The translations under genes were made by a program, and so were the position numbers. From contig JASANG010003360.1 in the NCBI GenBank assembly GCA_030248215.1, positions 184,117 to 248,116 on the forward strand: a DNA stretch of 64,000 bases, given 5' to 3'. The stretch comes from Enoplolaimus lenunculus. Taxonomy: Eukaryota; Nematoda; Enoplea; Enoplida; Thoracostomopsidae. Below, piece by piece: positions 24,126 to 37,674 of the stretch. The notes under the pieces are model-generated. The model did not search any database. It was not told the origin of the DNA and saw only the letters and a list, made by a program, of their open reading frames with translations. Numbering within the stretch: position 1 is the first letter of the stretch; each line of letters opens with the position of its first letter.

Positions 24126-24934
24126 TGGGATAATAACGGTAAATTTATCGAGAATTGTGTAACTTTTAAGCATTCAGTTCAAAGACAATATAGACTAATT
24201 CGTTAGCTTATTAAGGTTACTTTATGTAAATATAAATACACTATTAATGCATTGTTGTTTTACTTAGGGATGCTCAAATTTTTCCAATATTCCAGCATTT
24301 TCGTTATTTATTTTGAGTTAAAAACCTGTAAAATTGACAAACATTGAAAAAATATGCGTTGCAGAGTCAACCTAACCATACGTGAACCGCATAATTATTC
24401 AACTGAACGTTTTTGCTCTTAAAATTTATTAATCTATAGACTTTAATAAATTTAATAGAATTTACACTGATTCTATTGAAAAGCACCCTGATGTTAACTT
24501 TTGATGGATTGAAAACAATGACGCTGTCGTTACGCGGATGTGAACGGATTCGCGGACGCCTTGAAATATTTTTTGTGGGGTTTAAGAACAACTAAATTAT
24601 ATAAAATTTAAATTTCAAAAAACTAAAATACGAGTTTTATCCAGTGTCTTATATCCTCGAGTGAGTATCGTTTCGATGGAAAGGTGGGTATTCGAACGCT
24701 TGTAAATTGAACTCGTCCATTAACCAATGGTCAGACTAAAAAAATCAATGCTCTCTTAATGCAATAAACCCGTTGTACGCTGTTTAATTTTAAAATTTAG
24801 GTCAAAGTCTACAAACGGAAAAAACCTGAATTCAGGGTTTTTTAGTTTTAAATTTTTGAACTTTTGCTACTAATTCAATCCGACAACTGTTTGACATTTG
24901 CACTTATCCCTACCAGAAGAGGAGCGTATACATG

Positions 24935-25110
24935 GATATATATACCAGGCCGTAGGCAGCTCACCATTTTAGTGGCGGCTGAAAATTTTTTACAGGGGCA
25001 TACAAGGGTTTTCAATGATTTACATACAAGGAAGATTGAAAATTTTCTAGGGGGAAGGGAAAATTTTTTTCAGGGGGTCTGAGCCCCCTGGTCCCCTTTG
25101 TTACGGGACC
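24935..25110. repeat. I-family repeat (GGCCGTAG end)
   Basis: It begins ccaggccgtaggcagctcac and ends ggggtctgagccccctggtc, with gaaaattttctaggggg in between. Related pieces lie at 36215-36362, 51033-51205, 62757-62860 and 63600-63690. Confidence 0.5.
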
Positions 25111-25117
25111 GATGACC

Positions 25118-25245
25118 GATATGTACATATATTGAAATACATTTATATATATGGGAAATTATATCACTAATATAATATATATGTATATATATATTATATA
25201 TATGTTTATATATATATTTATATATATGTATATATTATATGGGGT
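25118..25245. repeat. TA-rich microsatellite
   Basis: Runs of tatatatg and atatatat, partly palindromic, directly after the I-family repeat at 24935. Confidence 0.85.
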
Positions 25246-26949
25246 ATACTCGCAAATGAAGTGTAAGAAGTAACAGAAAACACTTTTAACACTATCAAAA
25301 ATAACCTTTTAAATTTTAAAGGTCAAATTAATTTTTTTATAAAATTATAACCTCCCGATATATAATCCAGGCAATGTCCTCAAACCTAAAGCGGCATGGC
25401 TGCTCATAAATTTGTCACTACGCTCATTCAACTTTAGGTTCAACAAATCATTGGGATACTGTAGTTTAAAGCCTGGTTCATTTCCATTGGCTGGCAATCT
25501 TGTCCGCTAAGATTTCACGTTTCATATTTCACGGCTGCGCAATGATTGTCGCGTAGATTTGATTGAATACAAATTTAAGCAAAATCCACCACACAGGCGG
25601 CTTTGAAGATAACCTAATTTTTGGCCGCAACCAATAATGCTTTATGATCGAACCTAGGTAATATGTTTACGTACTCACTTAGAGTTATCTCATATTTAGA
25701 GTGTTTACGTTTGAGAATACTAAAGTTTAATTGGTTCAGGATAAATATACTAAAGAGATACTGTGTTAGACGCATTAATTTTGTGAACCGGCACGCGGCT
25801 GAAGCATATATCGAAATAAGTTTTTATCCGGATTTTTTGAAAATTATATTATTGGACCAGGGGTTTACAGTCAAGAGCTACAATAAGCTATTCTTTTGAA
25901 GAACAAAACGCTTGGATAGATGAGATTTCATGACAAGTTCAAAATAAGCTAAGCTTATGATGGCGCTAATCTCATCTATAACCCAATTTTGCTAAAGCAT
26001 ATTAAACGTTGAAAGCTAGTCAAACCGACTATTTTAGGAATTTAAGCGTACGAAAATTATCTTCCTGTGTACCTATAGAACATTCATGTCATTTCCAGCG
26101 CTTACCAGCACAGCAGCAAGCAAAGTGTCCACTTTTGAATTGAATTACGGCTTGAACTACGACATATATTAGCTATGAAAAAATCATACAACAAAATTTA
26201 GCTGAAAGACTAGCTATGTAATTTGAACCACGAACTATTTGACTTGCTAATTTACGTTTTCATTTCAAATAGCAGCAATAAATTTCATTTAACAAAACTC
26301 AGCAGAGGAATAAACGAAAACCGCTTCACCCGTAAGTTTGAAACTGTCAAATTTTGTTAAGAAACATTTTTGTTATTTTAAGATAGTATTTCAAAATTTA
26401 TATCGTCAGGGTTAGCACTACTTGCTAGGTCCCCATTAAAATGTTGATATCCCTCAACAAATGTGCCCCCGCCCCCGCCTCTTGTCTTTTTTCAACTATT
26501 TCCTTATCTCTTTACGTGGGTCATGTGTAAATGAATATTATTTAATTTAAACGGTTGACGTTGTGTTTGTACGTTTAGTTTCGTCGCTAAACAAAAGCCT
26601 AAATTATATATATCGCATCGTGTGCTATATATATTATATTTAAGATTGCCGGCGTACCGTTGGGAGGGCAAGTACTTTGAGACCTCTGGTCGCTAAATTT
26701 ACGACTGTATATATATTTTGGGTTTAGTTTGAGTTGAAACTAAAAGAATATTTAATTTAGAATCTAACAAGACTAATTTGGTTTAGAGCTGGTTCGATGT
26801 TCAAATATTTACGGTCGTACTATATCTGGTTCTCGAATGTAGGGCTTAGATTAGACAATGGATCGCTTATAAGACTAAAATGAATAATTTGAAACGTTAG
26901 TCTTTTGGCTCTTGTACACTTCGCTACGTGGAGCTTGTATTGAGGCTTT

Positions 26950-26996
26950 GGTTTAGACACAGAGTAAGCGTTTTCCTAAACCAAAGCCTAAGCTTG
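26950..26996. repeat. Short hairpin with TTAGG-like arms
   Basis: The arms aggctttggtttag and ctaaaccaaagcct flank a short loop, within a wider gcttgt...acaagc inverted pair. It is probably a remnant of a foldback element. Confidence 0.5.
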
Positions 26997-27032
26997 AACA
27001 CAAGCTTATACCTGTCGAGGGTAATCTGGTTA

Positions 27033-27227
27033 CTCTCTGAAAACTTAAACTTAAATTATATTACGTGTATCTAAGAGTTCGTTAAGTTTAGCTTAATCGG
27101 AAAGTTTGAAAAATTTTAAATGATTTTTAGCTTAAACCTACCTGTTTGTTTAGTTAATCTAGAATGTTAGTTTTATACTGCTGAAATACCTTAAGTTTAA
27201 ATCAAATTAGTTTAAACTTTTAAAGAG
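27033..27227. mobile_element. M-family MITE, short copy
   Basis: Left end ctctctgaaaacttaaactt, right end agtttaaacttttaaagag. It shares agcttaaacctacctgtttg and the right third with 29140-29462, lacking the middle, so it is an internally deleted relative. Confidence 0.7.
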
Positions 27228-28399
27228 CAGAAGTGTATAAAAGCTAGTCTTTAATATCCGATGACTAAGCGAAAGCCTAAGCAACGAACATAAGCATAAA
27301 CCTTAGTCTAAATCTGGTTAGACACGTATAAGAGCCAGTTTTCAATATCCGCGATTTCTGGACAAAATTTGAATACACGCAGCTAAAACATGGACCAAAA
27401 TTAAATAGTGAATCAAATAAAGTGTCCCCCCTAAAGCTAATCGGAAATACATTATCGGGGCATAACGAGGGGTGAACTTTGATCTATCCTGGAATTCATT
27501 TTATATTTATCGAATTTAAGTTCAATATTAAATGCAATACAATAGGTTTACAATAGTTTTACTTGCAAAATGTATTTGTATTAAATGAAAACATTGTTTT
27601 GAGTAAATTGTAAGATTCGTTTTTAGAATATTTGATTATCATTGAAAAACTGCGAGTTCGTAGCCACCTCAACAGGCTATGATCGTTAAAAAAATTTTCA
27701 CGAGAGCATACAGTGATTTCAAATGGTTTATACAGGGCTTTACGTTTCCAAGAGACCAGAATTCCAAAATAAACTGGGTGCTCCTGACATACCTTTGGCA
27801 AAGGATTTGAAAACTAATTGAATCAACCTTTTTTAATAGAGTGTACTATGAGCAACTAATTGCACATTACCCATGTAGAAACACATTCATTATACACTGT
27901 ATTAAACAATTATTACACGTATGTCTAGAAACAAACTTCCACAAGACGTACGAGAGCGTCCTGGGCCTCGAACGTCAAGCTCCTATATTTGCGTAAGAAA
28001 CTTCCCATCCAAGGGATTGTCTTTCAAATCTTCACATGAAAATAGGTGTTGTGTAAGAAATAGAAAATATTAGTAGAGGAAAGTGATAATGAGAATAATT
28101 TCAATTTACTGTCTTTAAACTTTGTACTTAGACCACATCATTGTCGTGAATAACAAACAGCCCTATTTCACTTAATTATTGTGCTTATTTTGTAATTTTA
28201 AATAATTTGCTTGTTAAAATCACCGAAGCAAATAATAGCAAAAAATATTCAACAACAACAACTATGATCCATCAGAAAACTTTGAAATTGCAAAATTTAG
28301 CGTAAATTTTTAATTTTGTGAATATTTCTCTGACGCACTTTGAACTTTACGTACCACTTTAGCTGTGCGCAACAATATTTTATTTATATATCAAATTAC

Positions 28400-28600
28400 G
28401 GATGCAAAGGGGGGCAGGGCACGACATGGCAACCCAACAGTAATCAAAATTCAAAATTTTGTATTAAGATTTAGTGCTGAGATTCCGCTTTTCGAGTGGC
28501 TCGTTTAGGCCACTAGCATTTTTTGCCATTAAATATCGACAGGCCTCATGTTCAAAATTTCTGAATCAGCCACTGTTTTATATCGCTACGCCACAGCGCA
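28400..28600 (+). mobile_element. J/K-type element, diverged
   Basis: The left region acggatgcaaaggggggcag and the right end ctgaatcagccactg resemble the CAGNGGCGGATCCAG termini of the J element. The interior shares ttttgtattaagatttagtg with the K copies. Confidence 0.5.
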
Positions 28601-29139
28601 CTCAATCTCAAACGAAATTACTGTGTATAGAGCTGTACTCTACTGATTTGCAGTGTAACTCTTTGATGTGGCCCCTGTGAATTTCAGCAACATTTATACG
28701 CAAAACAACGACAAGGACTGAAGCAATAATTTCATATAAAATAGACACTTGAATTTTATTTTAGTTGAAAATTTTAAAATTAAGCAAACAATTTAAATGT
28801 TATTGTTTACAAATAGACACAAACTCACCATCAACTGCCGCTTCGTTTGCACTGGACCTTGCAAATAGCTCCTAACCTCTCTCTCTATCTGTCTTTCTCC
28901 GTTAGCCGCAAAAACATTTATAATTATAGAATAATTTTACGCAAATTCTCGCAACAAACTTCTTTACTTTAACGTTTATTTATAAAGGTTGCAAAAGGTT
29001 CGATCATCTTGTAAAATTTTTGCAACATTTATTAATATACTTTGAACATTTTGTCAATTTTTGCAAAAAAATCTATTATTTAGTTTTAGGTTTAGAGTTT
29101 ACGCGAGCCATTGTAGCGAAAACTTTGACCGGAAACGTA

Positions 29140-29462
29140 CTCTCTAAAGACTTAAACTTAAATTATAGCTTAACTAACATGAATATCAGTTTAAGTAAAA
29201 CCTAAATGGCTGGACGGACTAACTAAACTAGAATTTTAAGTTTTACTTAAACTATCTTGTTTTTAAGTTTAACACGAGTTTAAGTAAGCGTATTTGAATA
29301 TTAAGGTAAGAGTTCAATAAGTTTTGCTTAAACTGAAAATATGTAAGATTTTAAAAGAGTTTAAGCGTAAACCTACCTGTTAGTTTAGTTAATCTAAAAA
29401 GTTAGTTTAATATTGGTGGATTAACTTAAGCTTAAATCAAGTTAGTTTAAACTTTTAGAGAG
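29140..29462. mobile_element. M-family MITE, long copy
   Basis: Left end ctctctaaagacttaaactt, right end agtttaaacttttagagag, with TA on both sides. The interior repeats AGTTTAAG-like motifs. A truncated tRNA-like piece abuts its right side. Confidence 0.75.
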
Positions 29463-29530
29463 TAGGTCAGTGGTTAAGAGAGGACAGGTAATCGCTACGT
29501 CGTGGGTTCAAGCCCCGTCGCATCTGCAGC
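29463..29530 (+). repeat. tRNA-like fragment
   Basis: It contains an A-box-like taggtcagtggttaagag and a good B box (gggttcaagcccc). The 3' acceptor strand gcatctgc has no partner at the 5' side, where the M-family element ends instead. It is a truncated tRNA-derived repeat or tRNA pseudogene. Confidence 0.5.
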
Positions 29531-29708
29531 AAAACTTTCGACAAGGACTCTTTATGATACTGTTTAACCTAAAATGAATACTTGAAGCATGTTTTTAACA
29601 TCTTTTCAGTTATCTGTCGCAAGTTTGAGTTTTCTCAAAAATGGTCTGATTTTGAAATTATTTTTGCATACTTGAACTTCTAAGCCGCTGATCGGCTCAT
29701 CCGACGCC

Positions 29709-29834
29709 AAAATTTTAATTTCTAAAAATTCCCTAAATTTTAATTTCTAAAAATTCCCTAAATTTTAATTTCTAAAAATTCCCTAAATTTTAATTTCTAA
29801 AAATTCCCTAAATTTTAATTTCTAAAAATTCCCT
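29709..29834. repeat. 25-bp tandem repeat, 5 copies
   Basis: Five nearly perfect copies of a 25-bp AT-rich unit (aaattttaatttctaaaaat, then tccct). No gene nearby. Confidence 0.93.
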
Positions 29835-30760
29835 TCTTTGAATTGCAAGGCAGTCCGTAACTTGGCGACCGCTATGAAACGACTAAAATGCTGCGCATGA
29901 CACATTTATGCAAAACACTGCCAATCCAAGCATATAAATGTTACAAAATTGAATGCAACACATTTTTCACTATTGTCAGCGGGGGGACCTAACTTTTTCC
30001 AAGGGGGGCTAAGTTCCCCCCTGACCACCTCGTTGCATGCGGGCCCGGAAATATTAAGAATTTTATTCCACTAATTTTTTTATGTTCTCAATGGCGTTTC
30101 TAAATAACTGACCATACCATATAATTGTGGATTTGGTTTAGACGTGTCGAATCTTTAAGCATCTTTCTTCTCTTGTTTCTTCCTGGGCCGTCGAATATTT
30201 TGTGATTTTTTGCAAATTGTTTTCATTCATTCTTCATTCTTTATTGGTGAATAACGTACGTATATATATGTAAGTCGGACGAACAAGAGATAAAATTACA
30301 TTGAATATTACAACCAATAAAAATAGTTAGAAAGGGACAAGCCTACTTATATCTAACCAAATTTTTGATTATGCAGCAAAAATTTGTTTTTGTTTTCGCA
30401 GTTATCTCGATTTGGTCGTGATTCGATAGGCAAAACTGAACCTAAACTGGTATGATGTAGTGCACTGTTTCTGGCACCGGGTTTCGTTTAATCCGGGTTT
30501 AAAACGCGCTGAAAGATTTTTAATACTCAAAGTCGCTGTATTGAACCGTTTCTATCGCTGACCGCATAATTTTTCAAGCTAAATATAAGTAGAATACGTC
30601 CTCTTTCTAGCTTTACATTTTTTGCTTGTATTGACTACAGTCGATGATTTTGATAACTTGGTTTTAACCGTTTGTGCTACATCTATATTTCGTCGTGTTT
30701 TCAATCCTAATAAACTTCTTTGTCTTAATGTGCAAATATAGATTTTAAATTGAACATGAA

Positions 30761-31014
30761 CAGCGGCGGATCCAGCAATTTCTGACAAGGGGGGGCGGGG
30801 TGGCAAATGTTATGAAACGCAAAAATTGTAAGGTCGGGACCATGTCATTTAATCACCAAAAAATTACTGAGGGAACAATTAGGGACATTATCATTTTACC
30901 AAAAAATTCTGAGGGGAAACATTGTAATGTAGGGGACCTTACCATTTTATCACACAAAATTCTGATGGGGGGCGTACGCTGCCTCTCCCAGTCCGCTTTC
31001 TGGATCCGCAAGTG
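30761..31014. mobile_element. J-family element with CAGCGGCGGATCCAG end
   Basis: Left end cagcggcggatccagcaatt, right end tttctggatccgcaagtg, inverted repeats of each other. The flanks aacatgaa and agcatgga match at 6 of 8 positions. Termini of this type are common among hAT elements, which make 8-bp duplications. Confidence 0.65.
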
Positions 31015-31496
31015 AGCATGGACACTCATAAATTGATACCGTTTGTATGGAAATAGTTTTTATCAAGTTATAAGATGGAACCTGCGTGGACTAAACTTGA
31101 AAACTGATCAGTAAACTTCGTTAAGCTCAATTTAAATACCTTCCCTGGTTGAAAAATTGAATCAATTAAAGCCCCCCTAAAATATTAATTAAAGTTTTTC
31201 TTCCCTACTGGTATCAAGTAAAGTTACCCCGTCGAATGTAAGACTGTTTTATCATTATTTAAAGACCCAGTTACAGAACAATGAAGATAATATCATCAAA
31301 TAACATTAAATATAGGTTTGTTGAATTGTTTTACTCATGGGCATAATGCGATTATTGAAGGTGTATTATCACCATAATGTTGTTAAAAGCATCATACACA
31401 ATACCTGGGACTGAAACTGCTACACAAAATCAGAACAAAATTGAGACGTGTACACGATCGCTGTTCAGCGTCATTTTTTTCAAATTTTTAAACAAA

Positions 31497-31567
31497 TATC
31501 CGGCAACAAAAAATACCGGTGCCGGATGGAAATATTTTGCCGGACCCGGATATCCGGTTGCACCCTG
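31497..31567. repeat. CCGG-rich repeat end
   Basis: It contains ataccggtgccggatggaaa and ends atccggttgcaccctgg. Alternating CCGG blocks give several short hairpins. Confidence 0.4.
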
Positions 31568-32151
31568 GCCTGAACTGCCATTTAAATAGTTACCTTCAAT
31601 ATACTTTTATGTGTGTATAAACATGACATGTCTACATATGTTGACACGTGGGACGGTGAGGGTTAAAGTTTCCACCGGGAATTTTATCTTTATTTAAGAT
31701 TCCGAAGCGGGAACCGGATACAGCAGAGCCGTACTCTGCGAGATAAATTGAGTTTAACTCACGGTTACATAATTATCCCGTTGATGTACGTAAAGTCGGA
31801 TTATTATCTGTTTAAGTAATGACATAAGTGTAAGAACAATTGATGATGTGTGGAATTCACTTGGTGAAATTGTGTTATCCCCTACGGTCTCGGTTTTCAA
31901 CAATAGCCTAACCAAAGTTGATTTAACCAAATTCCTCAAATTCGACCGAAACTTAGGTTAAATATTAGTGGATTTCGTTCCGTTTCTAGCCTTAATTTTG
32001 TTGAGCACCAATGCTATTGTTTCGTTTTCTGTATTTGTTATTTTTTTACATGTATTCCATTATTTACTGCTCAATAAACAAATATAAATATAAATTATAG
32101 GTTTTCGGAAACACCGTAACAAAAAATAGCTGTTAATGGGTTAAAATTTTC

Positions 32152-32374
32152 GGCCCATGTTAGTTTAAGAGGCGTCCAGGTTTGTGGTGGGTCTATAAAT
32201 GAGTAGGTTTACATTCTAGATTACATTTTTTTGCTTAGGCTTAGGTTTAAGAACTCATTTTTGCAACTTTTTGGCTTAGGATTGGGAACTTATTTTTTTA
32301 AACTATTTTGTGCTTATGTTTAGGCTTAGAAATACGCTTAATTTTCTGTTACACTCCTTAAAGTAACATTGGCC
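32152..32374. mobile_element. B-family MITE (TTAGGC core), copy 3
   Basis: Left end ggcccatgttagtttaagag, right end ccttaaagtaacattggcc. The flanks are aaattttc (32144-32151) and aaattttt (32375-32382), a 7 of 8 match that supports an 8-bp target duplication. The interior carries three diverged TTAGGC tracts. Confidence 0.8.
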
Positions 32375-34504
32375 AAATTTTTCAAGAAACGTTTATGAGG
32401 TTATTTACGCCATTAAGCTTGAATGAGAATCGATGTAAATTGCCCGCACAACTTCATTAGATAACGCCTTCTCTAACCGAGTCAAATCTGGACACATTTA
32501 AACGGTGTAACTAACGAACGAATCACATTGAAATGTTTCGTTAATTCTAAATTTCAGAGTCGGTAATAGAGAACTATAAATAGTCAAAATTAAAACTCAA
32601 TACTAACAATTAAACTAAATAGTAATAATAATAATAATATATCAAAACTCAATTGTAATTCTTCTAAATTTAACGCTTCAAGTACTTCCTTTCTGTTTCG
32701 CAAATATCAACTGTCTCGCTCGGTGCAATTTTAAAAGTAAGTTTCATTTCAACTGTTACGCTTTTAAATTTCAACTTTGCGGGCATTCGTCATTGATGGA
32801 CCAAGATATCAAAATGGAACGATGTATCCCCTTAAGCGGTTGTTTTGAGAAACATTTTTTGGTATCATTTGCCTCATTAAAAAATTTTAAGGGTGGCGAC
32901 CTACAAAATTTTGGAGTGGGGCCTCATGTGCGATCAAATTATTTTTTTTTTATTTTTGTTTCAAATGTTTTACGGTGGGACTTGTGTTTGGGATGCGTCC
33001 CCCAGCTAGCCTCAGCATCAGCGCCCAGACCTTAACGTTAAATATGGGGTGGATACAACTAGGAAACGTTCCAGTCTTTCAGTGGGCTGGCCTCTATAAT
33101 TTAACATGGGCCTAAAATAATAAGGATAAAAGTGTCATGTATTTTTTTTTTATAATTAATGTATTTCTACATTATTGAGTTCAACACCAATCATGCTCTC
33201 ACGTTCTCAACGAATCGCTGAGTTAACTTTAAGAAATTCTTGCTAGCAGGCTGACACTGTTTTCCCACGGATATTTGAGTCAAATGCTCTCTAGAGAGCG
33301 GTGGTATAGTTACTTAGTTTTGTGCTAAATGTAGGGCTATTAGCCGACCCGAACTCGTGTTAATGCGTCAATAGTTTAATAAATGAATTGGTTGTAAGTT
33401 AATGTTTTTTCTTATAAAAGCGTTGAAAAACAGTCGAATTATCGCGTCATGATCGAAAATTAAGACAGTATAATTTACAAAATTTATTTTTTACGCCACC
33501 AGGTCATGAAGGGCAATTGAGAAAATAAACGGGTCGTAACAGAAGGTTAGCGGAATAATAAGATTTTGCAAAAAAAAAGAGTTGCTCAAACGACTACGAC
33601 GGACGGTGCGGCACAATAATTTTTGCGCAAAAATTTAACTTTTTGGCGTTGATTTGAGTTAATTTTTCAAAATAAAGTCATATTAAGTAAAATAGTGTGA
33701 AAAAACTCTATTTATAAATTGTGTATTTTTTGGGGGAATACCAAGAAAAACCCCATTTGACATTCGATAATGAGGGTCTGTAGGGAAATGGTATATAATT
33801 TGTTGTAACATATATGCGACTGGGGGAGAATTAACCGTACGTTATCGGTAGCGTTTCGTTGAAAACACTGTTTAACACGAGACAAAGCGTAGTTTAATTT
33901 GATTTTATTGGTTTTAGTAATTTCATACGGTTGTTGTTTTTAGCAAATTTTACCAATGATATGTTTTTACCAAAAACGGATCCTTTATGACTTGGCGCTG
34001 TGCCCGAAACTGCAGACGTGGGTGGGACGGTGCCTGAAAGCTACCCTGGAACAGTTTCACCCGTTGGGTTGAAATTTTTTGCCCTTTTACTAAAAATTTT
34101 TTGGTTGCTTGGCAGCTTGGCGTGCTACCGTATATGTGCACTGGTATGTCAGCGATCAAAGCAGGTCTGAGCGAAATGTTTGCGGTTTCCAAACTTATTT
34201 TAGTCACATTTCACAGTATCAGCGAGTTAATATATTGCCTTAAAATTCTAAGGTACGGATATGCCCATGTGTCGTCCAAAAAATTGTTGCTGCAAACTAT
34301 TAATAACACGAGAGCGTAAAAGCAACTCGACTTTAATTAAAAATATTTTAAACATTAAAATTTTCACACGACTCAAAAAAACAACATTATAAAATTTAGC
34401 CATGACATCAATTAAAATTAAAATGCTCTTAGTTTTTTTGGCTTCCGTGAGAAAATATTTTCCAAACGTCATAACATTGGGCTAATCGAGAGAACCAACC
34501 AGGC

Positions 34505-34668
34505 AATGACGTCACCATACAACAAAACCCAAACCCAAAAATTTGGTATTTAAGATTTAGTATTAAAATGGTGTTTGGCTTCTCGTTTGTTTCGTCTGGC
34601 CACAGCTTTCGCGGTAATATCTATCGCACAGCCTCACCCGTCAGAAATTTCTGGATCCGACACTGTGT
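34505..34668 (+). mobile_element. J/K-type element, right end intact
   Basis: The interior (aaaatttggtatttaagatt, then ggtgtttggcttctcgtttg) is K-like. The right end agaaatttctggatccgaca followed by ctg is the J terminus. It links the two repeat groups. Confidence 0.6.
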
Positions 34669-35147
34669 AATTATAAACCTCTCGATCTGTTAGCGTTTTT
34701 TCACAACGGAAACGAAGTAACAGGTGCTAAATTTATCTAAAGTGGATGTTAATAAGAAATTATAGTTTTTAGGCGAAAATTTTTAATATTAAACTTAAAA
34801 TACTCTCGTATGCATTCAAAATTTTAAAGTTTTCTGTATTTTTTCCTGGTCAATCAAGCTGTTTAGGTTTGTTTCGAAACTTTCGGGCAAACACACACAG
34901 GCATGTAATGAATAAGATTTCGAAAGTCAAAACATTTTCATATTTAATCTTTTGCAATACTTTCGTCGGCTCTTGAATATATTACCATATTTAAGGGTAA
35001 GGCTTAGACAAAGCCTTTGACTTAGAGAAATGTTTTTCTAAACCTAAGCGTAAGATTGCTGGAGAAAGTGTACAAGATTTCGTTTCGAGTATTACGATAA
35101 AACAGACAAAATATAGCCGTTAATAACTATGGCTAATTTATAAAACA

Positions 35148-35390
35148 CGGCAGGAACAGTAGTATAAACCTAATCCTAAGCCTAAGCGTATTAGAAAGCC
35201 TAAGCCTGAACAAAAAAATTACTCTAAAGCTTAAGCTTACTCTATTACAGGCTCGTAGGAAACAGTTCCGCTCCCGATCTTTGCACGGGCCATAGCCTAA
35301 ACCTAAGCAAAAAAAATTACTCTAAAGCTTAAGATTACTCTTTTGCAGACCCAACAGAAATCCGTTCCGTTCCTGATCTTTACACGGGTC
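35148..35390. mobile_element. C-family MITE with duplicated right half
   Basis: The left end is shortened (ggcaggaacagtagtataaa). The right end occurs twice: cagttccgctcccgatcttt near 35258, then ccgttccgttcctgatcttt at 35362-35381, each preceded by a CCTAAG tract and ctctaaagcttaag. One right half has been duplicated in tandem. Confidence 0.7.
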
Positions 35391-36214
35391 GTTAGCTTCT
35401 CGTACTGCACCATCTTTATTTTATATCCTGTTACTTTAAAAATGAATGAATTAATAATGATCCGAGAGCAAAAATCAAAGGCCAACAAACTATATTTGAT
35501 ACGCGTTACTAAACGCTGCAATAAATGAAAACGAACGTAACAGATGTTTACAAAGTGTGTGAAAAATGTTCGATAATATTTAAAAAATTCAAAATCATAG
35601 TTTGCCCTGCGAGCTCACCAATTTAATTTTATTTTCCGCTAAATATATCTTCTTTTTATCGTTGACATCATGGGAAAATTAGTTGTACCGATAGCTTTTA
35701 CGCCATAAATTTCAATGGCGGAACCAGCGGCGATGACCGGATAGCGGATGAAAATCCCTACGAGCCATGACGTGTAAAATAATTTGGCTATTCGAAAACG
35801 TTTTATCTGAAGCTTACAATGTTTTTTTCCAAGTCGAATAGCAGAACTGATTGTGTAAGCGCTGGTTTTTGAATTTTTTCGCATTCGCGATAATTTGTTA
35901 GCATTAAAATATCAAAATATTTATTAAACACATTTAAAAATTGTAAAACTTTGAAACGAAAAAAAGTTATCCAACTGAACCAGAAAACCTTAAAATCAGC
36001 GCCGTTCAATTCAACTTGAGTTAAAATCAATAAATAATTGTTGGCACACCAGCATTGTGTCACTTTGGTAAACGTTTTGCTGTGACAAACGTTTTGACAA
36101 GCTAGGATTTACGCAGATTTGAAAATAATTTTGACAAAAAAAGCTAATTTCTGTAACGGATCCTGTGTCACGACAATTGGTTCACCCGACAACTTATCTG
36201 AAACGGTCCATTAG

Positions 36215-36362
36215 CCAAGGGGGCAGTGGGTGCTTGTGCCCACTGGAAAAATTTTGGCCTCCCTAGAAAATTTTTAACCTTGGTTATAACTCATTGAAAA
36301 CCGTTGAATGAACTCTAAAAAAGTTTAGCCCCCCGAGCAAGGTGAGTCGGCTACGGGCCTGT
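36215..36362. repeat. I-family repeat
   Basis: It contains gcctccctagaaaatttttaac and ends ggctacgggcctg, the inverted form of the family's CAGGGCCGTAGCC terminus. Shared spacing and the G/C-run blocks identify the family. Confidence 0.5.
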
Positions 36363-36659
36363 ATCTGAAATTTCATCGACTCAACAATTCGTCGCCAATC
36401 ATTATGCTTAAGCTTACGCTTAGGATCACGCTTAGAAATTATTCATAGCTTCTAGCACACTGTTGGGCGGCACGTTGTCGGCCGTCGAATAGTCGCAGAG
36501 TCAACGTAGCCAACTGAATTACACCACCGATTTGGTTTAATATTTGTCAGCATTTAATGGTTTATAAGAATTTCCTCGTTCACAAACTTGACATATCGAG
36601 CATTCAGTTGTTTGTTACGTGAATGTTTTCTATTTCATCTTAAATCTCATTTTAAACAC

Positions 36660-36765
36660 TAAAAATATATTTACTTATATTTATTAATATGTATGCAATA
36701 TCCGATATATACACACATATGTATAAATATATATAAATATATATATTATTATTATTATTATTACA
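36660..36765. repeat. TA-rich and ATT microsatellite
   Basis: tatataaatatatat runs followed by a short (ATT)n. Confidence 0.8.
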
Positions 36766-37674
36766 GTTTATTTTCAGTGATAAGATTGCGGTTTATTTGA
36801 TATTATCAAAGCGAACTCAATTATAAGATTATACCCACATTAAGTCGAGTTTATCAGCGAGGTTTGGTATGTTTACTATACTTAGTAAACCTACAATAAA
36901 ACTTCGTAGCTATAAAATATTTAAGATATTAACGGGGCGGCATTCTTGTTTTGGGTTTTTTCGTTATCACTCCAGCCTACGTTTGTCCAAAAATGATGTG
37001 ATTTTGCAATTTTTTGCATATTTGAGCTTATCATGACCTCCGCTGATCATTTTACGCGTCAATTTCAATTTTTGAAAAATTCGACTTTTAAGGTGTCTTG
37101 GTCGCACCTCGGGACCCAAAAAAATTTGAGTTAAAAATTTCGACAAATTATATATCATTCGATGCAACTCGCAGTGCTGAGTCGAATGGTATTAAAGTTT
37201 GCGTAATTAGACGTTTGACTAACGAGTCATGGTCAAATAATTGATTTGGCGCGCTGCCAAGGATTTGGGACGGCGCCAAACCAGTTATTTGACGATAACT
37301 CGTTAACCAATCGTCCAATTACGGAAAATTAACACCATTCCACACAGGTCTTCAAGATGCATGGAATGATGGTTGGAAGGGGAATAACGGAAAAGATCCG
37401 TTGTTTACTGGTGGTCGATTTTATTGTTAAACATTCGAGGGTTCAAACTGAAAATTGAGCCTTACGGTCCATGTAACTTAGGCTAGGTTGGCAGGCTCCA
37501 ATAATTAATATGGTTCAAGTTTACGATCAGGAATTTGTAATTTTTGCAATTTAAATAAATACAAATTGCATGCAAAGCATTACATTTGTTTAAAAATGGT
37601 ACAATTCTTAAACTGAACTCTGCAAATATTTCGACGCTTTCATATAGCAAACTGTTGACCTGTTCCTTATTTCA

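Larger units (their letters stand above)
21828..29139. other. AT-rich non-coding stretch
   Basis: Contains the small frame at 22342, trinucleotide repeats, K, I and M elements and microsatellites as listed. The remaining segments, including 25246-26949 and 27228-28399, show nothing recognisable. Confidence 0.5.
31015..37674. other. Non-coding stretch upstream of the candidate start exon
   Basis: Only the elements listed at 31497, 32152, 34505, 35148, 36215 and 36660 were recognised. No promoter could be identified with confidence. A TATA-like word means little at this base composition. Confidence 0.45.
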
